Both the position numbers and the translations under genes were made by a program. This document shows, in pieces, positions 1 to 6,056 of a stretch of DNA of 14,950 bases. The notes under the pieces were generated by a model. It saw only the letters and a program-made list of their open reading frames with translations, was not told where the DNA came from and did no database searches. This stretch comes from an uncultured Clostridia bacterium (GTDB lineage Bacteria; Bacillota; Clostridia; Oscillospirales; Ruminococcaceae), in contig CANQKG010000013.1 in the NCBI GenBank assembly GCA_947624425.1, positions 1-14,950 of the forward strand, read 5' to 3'. How positions within the stretch are numbered: position 1 is the first letter of the stretch; every line of letters starts with the position of its first letter.

Positions 1-824
1 CCGATCCCGATAAAGAGGTCGCAGGTGGAAACGGCGCGGGAGGAGGTCACCGTCCCGTGCATCCCGAGCATACCGATATACCGCCGGTCGGTCTGGTCAT
101 AGCCGCCCTGCCCCATCAGCGAGCAGGCGACCGGCGCATCGATACGCTCCGCCAAGGCGGCAAGAGGCTTTGCCCCCTCGGAGAAGATCACGCCGCCGCC
201 CGCGTAAATGAGCGGACGCTCCGCGTGGGCGATCAAATCGACCGCCTTTGCAAAATCGTCATCAGCGGCAAGCACCGCGGGCGGATCGACCGCCGGCTTC
301 TGCGGCACAAACTCGGTCACGGCGGCGGTCACGTCCTTCGGGATGTCCACCAGCACGGGACCCTTTCTCCCCTCATTGGCAAGCCGGAATGCCTCCCGCA
401 GGATCGGCGCGAGATCCTCCACCCGCTTGACGATATAGTTGTGCTTGGTGATCGGCATGGTGATGCCGGTGATGTCCACCTCCTGGAAGGAATCCAGCCC
501 CAGCAGCGGAACCCCCACATTGCCGGTGATCGCCACCAGCGGCACCGAATCCATATGCGCGGTCGCGATACCGGTGACCAGATTGGTCGCCCCCGGTCCC
601 GAAGTGGCGATCACCACCCCGGTTTTCCCGCCGGCTCTGGCGTAGCCGTCCGCCGCGTGCGCCGCGCCCTGCTCATGCGCGGTCAGGATATGCCGGATCT
701 TCCCCTGGTACTCATACAGCGCGTCATAGATATTTAACACCGCGCCGCCCGGATAGCCGAACACGGTGTCCACGCCCTGCTCCAGCAAACATTCTACTAC
801 AATCTGTGCCCCTGTCAATTTCAT
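1..824 (-). CDS. ilvB: Acetolactate synthase large subunit (partial, N-terminal part)
   Basis: The product is the catalytic subunit of acetohydroxyacid synthase, the ThDP-dependent enzyme that condenses pyruvate to acetolactate (or with 2-oxobutyrate) as the first common step of valine, leucine and isoleucine synthesis. The visible protein starts MKLTGAQIVVECLLEQGVDT and carries FGYPGGA (residues 22-28), the catalytic Glu51 in TAHEQGAAHA, and the ATSGPGATN and PVLVDIPKDV stretches typical of the ThDP-binding Pyr domain. About 274 residues are visible. The FAD/middle domain is only begun, and the C-terminal GDG cofactor motif lies outside the window. The start ATG at 822-824 is preceded by GAAGGAG. 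The gene is read from a T-box leader and a near-consensus promoter, so it is probably the first gene of a branched-chain operon. Family assignment is secure. Catalytic rather than biosynthetic-variant status is inferred from the leader. Confidence 0.95.
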   Translation of the reverse strand, partial: MKLTGAQIVVECLLEQGVDTVFGYPGGAVLNIYDALYEYQGKIRHILTAHEQGAAHAADGYARAGGKTGVVIATSGPGATNLVTGIATAHMDSVPLVAITGNVGVPLLGLDSFQEVDITGITMPITKHNYIVKRVEDLAPILREAFRLANEGRKGPVLVDIPKDVTAAVTEFVPQKPAVDPPAVLAADDDFAKAVDLIAHAERPLIYAGGGVIFSEGAKPLAALAERIDAPVACSLMGQGGYDQTDRRYIGMLGMHGTVTSSRAVSTCDLFIGI

Positions 825-841
825 ATTCCGTTTCTCCTTCT

Positions 842-1095
842 ACAAAAAAAGCCCTTCGTCCCGTAAACAGAGACGAAAGACACGCTTCCGCGGTACCACT
901 CCGGTTGACGGCAGAACGCCGCCCGCTTCAACTCCGGATAACGGCCGGACGCCGGTTCCGCTTACTTTCGGTTCGGCGGACTGCTCCGGGGCGAGCTATG
1001 ATAAGCGCCCTCGCGCCGCCTTTCACCGACCGGCGGCTCTCTGAAGCCGAAGCACGCTTTTTTTCTCCCCATCTTCGCATTTGCTTTTTTGCACT
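842..1095 (-). promoter_or_regulatory. T-box leader (tRNA-sensing riboswitch) of ilvB
   Basis: The minus strand between the promoter and ilvB shows T-box hallmarks. The T-box core AGTGGTACCGCGGAAG is at 885-900. A Stem I apical region has CAGAGAGCC followed by GGTGAAA inside a GCCGCC/GGCGGC stem, about 1018-1046. The lower Stem I pairing is TGCTTCGG with CCGGAGCA. The core is followed by a factor-independent terminator. The triplet just before GCCCCGGAGC is CUC (993-995), a leucine codon followed by a purine, and is my preferred specifier. AUC (Ile, 1000-1002) is the alternative. Uncharged tRNA pairing should stabilise the antiterminator and allow ilvB transcription during amino-acid starvation. 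Presence of a T-box is confident; the specifier is inferred. Confidence 0.9.
844..879 (-). terminator. T-box attenuator terminator
   Basis: On the minus strand a 10-bp stem, CTTTCGTCTC (870-879) with GGGACGAAGG (853-862), encloses a short TGTTTAC-type loop and is followed by seven T residues (844-850). It sits just after the T-box core, where the competing terminator is expected. Confidence 0.88.
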
Positions 1096-1109
1096 TTCTA
1101 TATTATAAT
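1081..1109 (+). promoter_or_regulatory. Candidate sigma-A promoter of tyrA, sharing the -10 box
   Basis: Plus-strand TTGCTT (1081-1086), a 17-nt spacer, then TATAAT (1104-1109). The -10 boxes of this and the ilvB promoter lie in one palindrome, TATTATAATA (1101-1110). Transcription would start near 1116 and give a leader of about 65 nt before tyrA. The -35 box is weaker than the one for ilvB. Confidence 0.55.
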
Positions 1110-1130
1110 ATCCCTGTTAGGAAATGTCAA
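1102..1130 (-). promoter_or_regulatory. Sigma-A promoter of ilvB leader
   Basis: Minus-strand TTGACA (1125-1130), a 17-nt spacer, then TATAAT (1102-1107). It is a full consensus match and places the transcript start near 1095. Its -10 box overlaps that of the opposite promoter for tyrA. Confidence 0.85.
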
Positions 1131-1179
1131 GGCAATGCCGCATAATTCTTGCTCTGCAAGCGGAAAGGAGCGCATTTTC

Positions 1180-2031
1180 ATGAAAATCGCAGTCGTCGGA
1201 CTGGGGCTGATCGGCGGCTCCCTTTGCAAGACCATCAAAAAACGCACCTCCCATGTCTGCCTCGGGTACGACATCGACTGTCGGGTGACCGCCGCCGCGA
1301 TCGACGAATCGGCGGTGGACGAGATCATCACGCCGGAGCGGTTCAAGGAGGCGGATATCACCTTTCTCTGCCTCTATCCGGCGGCGCTTGTCGCCTTTGC
1401 CGAGGAATACGCCGGCTTCTTTAGACCCGGCAGTCTGGTGATGGACGCCTGCGGCGTGAAGGCAGACCCGGTCAGGGCGCTCACCCCGCTTTTTACCGAG
1501 AAAGGGGTCGTTTTTCTGGGCGCGCACCCCATGGCGGGAAGGGAGTTTTCCGGCTTCCGGTACGCGGTGGATAATCTGTTTGAAAACGCCTCGTTTATCC
1601 TGACGCCGACCGAGCAGACGCCGCCTCATGCGGTGAAAACGGCAAAAGCGCTTGCCGCAGAGCTGGGCTTTGCCCACACCGTGGTATCCGATCCCGCCCA
1701 GCATGACCGGATCATCGCCTTTACCTCCCAGCTTGCCCATGTGGTATCCAATGCCTATATCAAAAGCCCGACCGCGCTGGAGCAGGCCGGCTTCTCGGCG
1801 GGGAGCTTTTTGGATCTGACGCGGGTGGCGCGATTGAACGAGGATATGTGGACCCAGCTTTTTTTGGACAATCGGGACGCGCTTTTGTATGAGGTGGACA
1901 CCATTTTGGGGCATCTGCGGGAGTATCGGGACGCGCTGTTCGACGGCGACGCCGATTACCTGCGCGCGCTGCTGCGGGACGGCCGCGAGAAAAAGGAAGC
2001 CTCACTGCAAACGCTGGAACTGAAAGAATAA
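1180..2031 (+). CDS. tyrA: Prephenate dehydrogenase
   Basis: This 283-residue enzyme oxidatively decarboxylates prephenate to 4-hydroxyphenylpyruvate in tyrosine synthesis, in the cytoplasm. The Rossmann dinucleotide motif GLGLIGGS is at residues 7-14. The family signature GAHPMAGRE, with its catalytic histidine, is at about residues 114-122. A helical C-terminal dimerisation region contains the SQLAHVVSNA and FLDLTRVA segments. Length fits a monofunctional TyrA without a chorismate mutase or ACT domain, so product inhibition through an ACT domain is not expected. The ATG at 1180 is chosen because AAAGGAG lies 9 nt upstream; an in-frame extension to 1081 has no such site. It stands alone, divergent from ilvB, and ends at a hairpin terminator. 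Cofactor preference (NAD or NADP) cannot be read with confidence. Confidence 0.94.
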   Translation: MKIAVVGLGLIGGSLCKTIKKRTSHVCLGYDIDCRVTAAAIDESAVDEIITPERFKEADITFLCLYPAALVAFAEEYAGFFRPGSLVMDACGVKADPVRALTPLFTEKGVVFLGAHPMAGREFSGFRYAVDNLFENASFILTPTEQTPPHAVKTAKALAAELGFAHTVVSDPAQHDRIIAFTSQLAHVVSNAYIKSPTALEQAGFSAGSFLDLTRVARLNEDMWTQLFLDNRDALLYEVDTILGHLREYRDALFDGDADYLRALLRDGREKKEASLQTLELKE

Positions 2032-2090
2032 ACCGCGTCATAAAAGTGTGGGAAACCGGACGGTTGCCACACCACATATTGCTCTAAGGC

Positions 2091-2108
2091 TGTGAGAATA
2101 TTCTCACA
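2091..2108. promoter_or_regulatory. 18-bp perfect palindrome, possible operator
   Basis: TGTGAGAATATTCTCACA reads the same on both strands. It lies 60 bp after the tyrA stop and just before the terminator stem. Its size and two-fold symmetry suit a dimeric DNA-binding protein, but no promoter is evident beside it. It could equally be an RNA hairpin (7-bp stem, ATAT loop). A second imperfect inverted repeat, GTGTGG to CCACAC, lies at 2046-2072. Confidence 0.4.
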
Positions 2109-2116
2109 ATACCGGT

Positions 2117-2156
2117 GAGCCGTCTGTCAGCGGCAGACGGCTCGCTTTCCTTTTTG
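2117..2156 (+). terminator. Terminator after tyrA
   Basis: A 10-bp perfect stem, GAGCCGTCTG (2117-2126) with CAGACGGCTC (2134-2143), is followed by GCTTTCCTTTTTG. The T-tract is interrupted, so strength may be moderate. Confidence 0.7.
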
Positions 2157-2186
2157 AAAAACCACCAAAAGAAAAAAAGCGGTTTT

Positions 2187-2275
2187 GAATCCCACCACCG
2201 CGCGAAACGGTTTCAGTTGGCTTTGTGGTTTTTGAATCCCTCCACCGCTTCGCGGTCCCTGCCCTCTTGCGGTTC
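2187..2275 (-). repeat. Two truncated copies of the GAATCCC repeat family
   Basis: Two ends of the repeat family start at 2187 (GAATCCCACCACC) and 2234 (GAATCCCTCCACC) without the rest of the element. The second, read on the minus strand, is GGGAACCGCAAGAGG, then a GGGACC segment, then GGTGGAGGGATTC. It matches the right end of the copy at 13575-13930. These look like remnants of earlier insertions or recombination next to the full copy at 2315. Confidence 0.7.
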
Positions 2276-2314
2276 CCAATTTTGCTTGGTGCTTTCATTT
2301 AGCGGGGTGCTTTT

Positions 2315-2552
2315 GAATCCCACCACCGCGCAAAGCGCGGTCCCCCTCCCTTTCACAAGGGAGGTTTTGACAAAGACGAAAGCTTTGCGGGTTGAAATGA
2401 GATTAAGTGAAACAATAAAATCTTCCGGTGTCGCGTCCGTTGATATCTTCCGTCAGCATATTTTGTTAAAATTTCTATCAAAACATGCTTGTTCGCCAGA
2501 GCCTCCCTTGTCAAAGGGAGGGGGACCATGCGTTAGCATGGTGGTGGGATTC
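2315..2552 (+). repeat. Full MITE-like repeat element, copy 1
   Basis: A 238-bp element has terminal inverted repeats of about 50 bp. It starts GAATCCCACCACC and ends GGTGGTGGGATTC. Each end holds a nested CG-rich hairpin (CGCGCAAAGCGCG on the left, CATGCGTTAGCATG on the right) and a CCTCCC/GGGAGG palindrome. The interior carries GATTAAGTGAAACAAT and CGTCAGCATA segments that recur in the copies at 7426 and, inverted, at 9387 and 9668. It has no credible gene. It sits between the 3' ends of tyrA and fakA. Confidence 0.88.
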
Positions 2553-2590
2553 ATTTCGGTTTTATTCTGCGGATATAGGCAGACACGGCA

Positions 2591-2634
2591 AACCAAAAAA
2601 GGGGGAGGTTTTCTCAAAAAGACCTCCCCCTTTT
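2591..2634 (-). terminator. Terminator after fakA, probably bidirectional
   Basis: A perfect stem, AAAAGGGGGAGGT with ACCTCCCCCTTTT (arms 2597-2609 and 2622-2634), has an A/T run on each side. The minus strand reads into TTTTTT, 15 nt after the fakA stop. In the plus direction it would also back up the tyrA terminator. Confidence 0.88.
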
Positions 2635-2648
2635 GATATTGCACTTTG

Positions 2649-4292
2649 TTATTCGACCGAGATCAGGTAATAATAGACCGGCTGGCCGCCCGACAGCAAA
2701 TTGACGTCGACCCGGTCGCCCAGCTTCTGCCGGAGCGCCTCCACATCCTGTTCCGCCTGCCTGTCGGTCACGTCGCTGCCCGAGATCACGGTGACAAAGC
2801 TGCTGTCCCGCCGGAGCAGTCCTCTGGTCAGCCGGATCAGGGTGCGGGTGAGATCCCGCTCGGTGAACGCCAGCTTCCCGTTTTCGAGCGCCAGCAGCTC
2901 GCCCTGCTTGATCTTATGCCCGTCAAAATCGGAGTCCCGCGCGGCAAAGGTGATCTGTCCCGTTCCCACCCGGTCGAGCGCGTGGGTCATGGCGATCTGG
3001 TTATCCTCCAGACTGCCCTCCGGGTCAAACGCCAGCATGGCGGCGATCCCCTGCGGGATCGTGCGGGATTGCAGTACGCAGACCTTCCGATCCGCCAGCT
3101 TTGCCGCCTGCTCCGCCGCCATGATGATATTCTTGTTATTGGGCAGGACGAACACCGTTTTCGCCGGCACCGACTGCACCGCCTTAAGAATATCGTCGGT
3201 CGAGGGATTCATGGTCTGTCCGCCGCTCACCATCCGGTTGACGCCGAGGTCGGCAAACAGCGCGTGAAGTCCCGCGCCTGCCGCCACCGCCACAAAGCCG
3301 TAGGCAGTGTCCTCGCTGACCGGCCGGTAATCGTCGTCCTGACGGCGGCTTTCGTTGTTCTTCTTCCGGGTCTCATGCTGCTGACGCATATTCTCGATCT
3401 TCAGCTTGGTCAGCTGCCCGAAGGTCAGCCCTTCCTCGATCGCCTTGCCCGGGTGATCGGTATGTACGTGAACCTTGATGATGTCGTCCGCGTCCACCAC
3501 CACGGCGGAGTCCCCGATCGTTTCGAGGAACGCCCGCAGCGCCAGCGCGTCCCTGGCGTTTTCGTCCTTCATGACGATGAACTCGGTACAGTAGGTGAAG
3601 GTGATCTCCCCGTCGTACTCCGCCGCCGCGTCCACCGGCGACATGACAAGGCTTTCCCGCAGCGGCTTTTGCTCCGTTTCCGCCTTGACCGGCGTACCCT
3701 GCAGGGAAAGCAGCATCCCTTTGAAGATGGTCACCAGCCCGAAGCCGCCCGCGTCCACCACGCCGGACTTTTTCAGCACCGGCAGCATGGTCGGCGTGAG
3801 CTCCAGCGCCTTTTCCATCTCCTCGGTCAGCAGCGCGATCATGGCGATCGGATCGCTTTCCTTCGAGCGCGCCGCCGCCTCCGACGCCAGCCGTGCCACC
3901 GTGAGGATCGTCCCCTCGGTGGGATTCATCACGGCGCCGTACGCCATCTTTACCCCAAGCCGCATGGCCTCGGCAAGATCCTGCCCCGACGCCTCGTCCT
4001 TGCCTTTGAGGCTTTTTGCAATCCCCCGAAAGAGGAGGGACAAGATCACGCCGGAGTTTCCTCTGGCACCCCGCAGAAAGGCGTTTGCCGCCACCCGCGC
4101 CGTCTCCCCGACGGCGGGACGGGAGAGGGCGGAAAGCTCACCCACGGCGTTCCCGATGGTCATCGACATATTGGTGCCGGTATCGCCGTCCGGCACGGGA
4201 AAGACATTCAGCTCATCGACCCGGGCGCGCTGGTTCTTGATATTCGCCGCGCCCGAAAGGATGGCTTCCTTCAGTTGTACGCCTGTCAGCAT
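2649..4292 (-). CDS. fakA: Fatty acid kinase catalytic subunit FakA / DAK2-domain protein (YloV-like)
   Basis: This 547-residue protein matches the YloV/FakA family, whose members phosphorylate fatty acids presented by a FakB (DegV) partner to make acyl-phosphate for phospholipid synthesis. The N-terminal DhaL/DAK2 kinase domain shows FPVPDGDTGTNMSMT (from residue 31; the Asp residues bind Mg-ATP), the RGARGNSGVILS segment (residues 74-85) and VVDAGGFGL. A middle segment has HVHTDHPG, histidines conserved in the family. The C-terminal part is the FakA-type domain. Length equals the usual 550 or so. The ATG at 4292 follows TAAGGAGGG. The gene lies 12 nt after the Asp23 gene, the same pairing as yloU-yloV in Bacillus. 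No fakB is visible here, so the partner must be encoded elsewhere. Confidence 0.92.
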   Translation of the reverse strand: MLTGVQLKEAILSGAANIKNQRARVDELNVFPVPDGDTGTNMSMTIGNAVGELSALSRPAVGETARVAANAFLRGARGNSGVILSLLFRGIAKSLKGKDEASGQDLAEAMRLGVKMAYGAVMNPTEGTILTVARLASEAAARSKESDPIAMIALLTEEMEKALELTPTMLPVLKKSGVVDAGGFGLVTIFKGMLLSLQGTPVKAETEQKPLRESLVMSPVDAAAEYDGEITFTYCTEFIVMKDENARDALALRAFLETIGDSAVVVDADDIIKVHVHTDHPGKAIEEGLTFGQLTKLKIENMRQQHETRKKNNESRRQDDDYRPVSEDTAYGFVAVAAGAGLHALFADLGVNRMVSGGQTMNPSTDDILKAVQSVPAKTVFVLPNNKNIIMAAEQAAKLADRKVCVLQSRTIPQGIAAMLAFDPEGSLEDNQIAMTHALDRVGTGQITFAARDSDFDGHKIKQGELLALENGKLAFTERDLTRTLIRLTRGLLRRDSSFVTVISGSDVTDRQAEQDVEALRQKLGDRVDVNLLSGGQPVYYYLISVE

Positions 4293-4304
4293 CCGAAGCC
4301 CTCC

Positions 4305-4643
4305 TTATGATTTGATCCCGTCAACATAAACGTGGACTGCGGCGACCGAAAAGCCGGTCGTTTCCTCCACGGCGTACCGCACCTTGTTGACGATGCTTTT
4401 GACGATAGCGGAAATATTGGTGCCGTAGCTGACCAGAATATGCAGCTCGATCACCAGCGCGTTGTTCCGGCAGCGCACCCGTATCCCGTCCGACAGGCGG
4501 CTTTTGCGGAGCAGCGACCGCGCCGGGCGCACCGGCGCAAGTCCCGCCACGCCGAAGCAGTGGACGGCGGTATTCCCCACAAGCTGTACCAGAAAATCCC
4601 GGGACAGCTCGATCCTGCCGAGATAATTTTCCATTCGGATCAT
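4305..4643 (-). CDS. Asp23/Gls24 family protein (YloU-like)
   Basis: This is a 112-residue cytoplasmic protein of the Asp23/Gls24 family. The start (YLGRIELSRDFLVQLVGNTA) and the centre and end (NALVIELHILVSYGTNI, then VRYAVEETTGFSVAAVHVYV) match the family's alpha-beta layout. Members are abundant envelope-associated or stress proteins, but the role of the short YloU type is unclear. It is the first gene of an operon with fakA. The start at 4643 has GGGAGGG about 8 nt upstream; a second ATG three codons later has poorer spacing. A strong promoter lies 40 bp upstream. The link with FakA is a conserved neighbourhood; a shared function is inference. Confidence 0.9.
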   Translation of the reverse strand: MIRMENYLGRIELSRDFLVQLVGNTAVHCFGVAGLAPVRPARSLLRKSRLSDGIRVRCRNNALVIELHILVSYGTNISAIVKSIVNKVRYAVEETTGFSVAAVHVYVDGIKS

Positions 4644-4679
4644 GTTAAGATCCCTCCCGCAACTGTAAATGCTGCCTTT

Positions 4680-4708
4680 AGTATAACAAATGAGTGGAAA
4701 AATTGCAA
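4680..4708 (-). promoter_or_regulatory. Sigma-A promoter of the Asp23-fakA operon
   Basis: Minus-strand TTGCAA (4703-4708), a 17-nt spacer, then TATACT (4680-4685). It lies about 37 bp before the start codon. Confidence 0.75.
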
Positions 4709-4729
4709 CACTTTCCCACAGGCAGCCTC

Positions 4730-4758
4730 TTGCCCGATAAGGGAAAATATGCTATGAT
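4730..4758 (+). promoter_or_regulatory. Sigma-A promoter reading toward tadA
   Basis: Plus-strand TTGCCC (4730-4735), a 17-nt spacer, then TATGAT (4753-4758). It is back to back with the Asp23-fakA promoter. The nearest plus-strand gene is tadA, whose start is 433 bp downstream of the -10 box, so this promoter makes either a long leader or a separate small RNA. Confidence 0.6.
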
Positions 4759-4772
4759 GCCAAAGGGGAGGA

Positions 4773-4794
4773 GCGTGGCGAAAAATCGCCACGC
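4773..4794 (+). other. Hairpin at the 5' end of the predicted tadA leader
   Basis: GCGTGGCGA (4773-4781) pairs perfectly with TCGCCACGC (4786-4794) across an AAAA loop, directly after the predicted transcript start near 4765. There is no T-tract, so it is not a classical terminator. It may protect the 5' end or belong to a small RNA. Confidence 0.5.
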
Positions 4795-4825
4795 TTCGAG
4801 GGACAAACCGGGTTTACGCGAAAGC

Positions 4826-4891
4826 GGTCGTCTTTGTCAAAACCTCCCTTGTCAAAGGGAGGGGGACCGCGCTTGCGCGGTGGAGGGATTC
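4826..4891 (+). repeat. One-ended copy of the GAATCCC repeat family
   Basis: Only one half of the element is present: CTTTGTCAAAACCTCCC, then the GGGAGGGGGACC palindrome, a CGCGCTTGCGCG hairpin, and the end GGTGGAGGGATTC. The matching opposite end is missing. It lies inside the predicted leader between the Asp23 gene and tadA. Confidence 0.8.
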
Positions 4892-4904
4892 AAAACTGCT
4901 TTTT

Positions 4905-5000
4905 CCTCTTGCGGTTCCCGACATCGGCTGCGGCGAGTAATCGCCTTGCCGCTTGTCGACCGCGGCGCCATTGCCGCCTCGCTGTTTCGCCCGCAGGGCG
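4905..5000 (-). repeat. Repeat-derived tail module (inverted relative to 13796-13893)
   Basis: On the minus strand this stretch runs GGGCGAAACAGCGAGGCGG, then ATGGCGCCGCGGTC, and later GGAACCGCAAGAGG. In the same order the copy at 13796-13893 has GGGCGATGAAGCGAGGCG, TGGCGCCGCGGTC and AGAACCGCAAGAGG. It therefore looks like the extended tail of the repeat family, diverged. Open frames across it are shadows of the repeat. Confidence 0.55.
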
Positions 5001-5040
5001 CATTTCGGCGGCAAAGCCCCCGATTCCCCCTTTTCGTCGA

Positions 5041-5133
5041 AAAACCGGCTTGGCTTGACGCCAATTCTGACGCCGCCTTCACCGGTTTTCTCTAGAGGTG
5101 TCACTGCGGCGGTACATGCCCGCCTTCGTGACA
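5041..5133. other. Two inverted repeats ahead of tadA
   Basis: AAAACCGG (5041-5048) is complementary to CCGGTTTT (5082-5089). Next, TGTCAC (5099-5104) pairs with GTGACA (5128-5133) around an inner GGCGG/CCGCC stem. Neither ends in a clean T-tract. No gene is recognisable from 4893 to 5191. Confidence 0.4.
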
Positions 5134-5191
5134 GATTACAAATATTTCTGTTACTGATTGCTTTTTCGACAGACCGGAAGAGGTGAGCGGT

Positions 5192-5653
5192 ATGCCCGAT
5201 GCGGAGAAAGACAACTATTATATGCAGCAGGCGTTAGCGCTTGCCCGCCGCGCGGCGGCCGAGGGAGAGGCGCCGGTCGGCGCGGTGGTGGTGCATGACG
5301 GCAAGGTGATCGGCAGCGGGTACAACCTGCGGGAGCAGGAAAAGCACCCGCTGGCGCATGCCGAGCTGATCGCCATCGACATGGCCTGCCGCGCTCTGGG
5401 CGGCTGGCGGCTTTCGGGCTGCACCCTTTATGTCACGCTGGAGCCCTGCCCGATGTGCGCGGGCGGGATCATCAATTCCCGCATCGACCGGGTGGTGTTC
5501 GGCGCTTCTGACCCCAAGGCGGGCTCCTTCGGCTCCCTTGTCGATCTCGCCGCCTATCCCTACAACCACATCCCGCAGGTCACAGGCGGTGTTTTGGCAG
5601 AAAATGCCGCAAAATTACTGCGTGATTTTTTTCAGACACTGCGAAAAAAATAG
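5192..5653 (+). CDS. tadA: tRNA-specific adenosine-34 deaminase
   Basis: This 153-residue zinc enzyme converts A34 to inosine at the wobble position of tRNA-Arg(ACG). The cytidine-deaminase fold is clear: HAE at residues 56-58 supplies a zinc ligand and the catalytic Glu, and PCPMC (85-89) gives Cys86 and Cys89. The N-terminal APVGAVVV and the YNLREQ segment are typical of TadA. Length is normal. The ATG at 5192 has AGAGGTGA just upstream; a GTG at 5183 is possible but badly placed. It is the first plus-strand gene after a long leader containing a hairpin and repeat DNA. A weak hairpin, GGTACGGTTTATACC, follows the stop. Confidence 0.95.
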   Translation: MPDAEKDNYYMQQALALARRAAAEGEAPVGAVVVHDGKVIGSGYNLREQEKHPLAHAELIAIDMACRALGGWRLSGCTLYVTLEPCPMCAGGIINSRIDRVVFGASDPKAGSFGSLVDLAAYPYNHIPQVTGGVLAENAAKLLRDFFQTLRKK

Positions 5654-5693
5654 GTACGGTTTATACCGAGAGTTTTTGGCATTTTCTGGTAGT

Positions 5694-5741
5694 GGAAAAT
5701 CCCAAAATCGCGCCTTTTTCCCTGAAATGATAGGATTTTCC
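5694..5741. other. Inverted repeat in the tadA to 57-residue gene gap
   Basis: GGAAAATCC (5694-5702) and GGATTTTCC (5733-5741) are perfect complements 30 bp apart in an AT-rich gap (5654-5882). No T-tract follows. The gap has no recognisable gene. Confidence 0.35.
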
Positions 5742-5882
5742 GCCGTTTTCAGGGGGTTTTCGGGGAAAACTCTGTGGAAAAAGTGGAAAATCAAGGCGGA
5801 AAAGGGGTATTACTGTTTGTAGTATTTTGCAAAATTTCCGTTCTTTGCTTCCAAAATTTACCTTTTCAAAGGAGTGTTTTTG

Positions 5883-6056
5883 ATGCTGCGCAACACGCTG
5901 GTCACGGTTTTCTTTGTCCTCGGGATCGGGCTGCTGATTCTGGGGATTTTGGGGTTCATCTTTGAAACGATTTCGTCGGCTTTTGTCTTTGTCGTCGGGT
6001 CGATCCTCCTCAACAGCGCGGCGGTCTGCTGCCTGATGTTCTGGAAGAAAAAATGA
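5883..6056 (+). CDS. Small two-helix membrane protein, unknown function
   Basis: A 57-residue protein with two hydrophobic segments, about residues 5-29 and 33-53, a polar FETISS turn, and a KKK end that should stay in the cytoplasm. AAAGGAG lies 8 nt before the ATG at 5883; a GTG at 5874 lies inside that site and is rejected. Its stop overlaps the next start as ATGA, so translation is probably coupled with the HAD gene. I do not recognise a family. Good ribosome binding site, clean helices and coupling make it a real gene. Confidence 0.78.
   Translation: MLRNTLVTVFFVLGIGLLILGILGFIFETISSAFVFVVGSILLNSAAVCCLMFWKKK

Noticed and set aside
57..737. Long plus-strand open frame opposite ilvB
   Set aside because: It is the complement of a clear acetolactate synthase frame; its Arg/His-rich product has no recognisable domain and there is no ribosome binding site.
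2187..2552. CRISPR array from repeated GAATCCC units
   Set aside because: The units are irregularly spaced, inverted, and have no constant short spacer pattern; they are ends of the dispersed repeat.
2646..4310. 554-residue plus-strand open frame opposite fakA
   Set aside because: GC-rich shadow of fakA. The opposite strand has all family motifs, a ribosome binding site and operon context.
4953..5186. Possible decayed gene between the repeat and tadA
   Set aside because: Neither strand gives a recognisable protein, and the segment 4905-5000 matches the repeat tail at 13796-13893.
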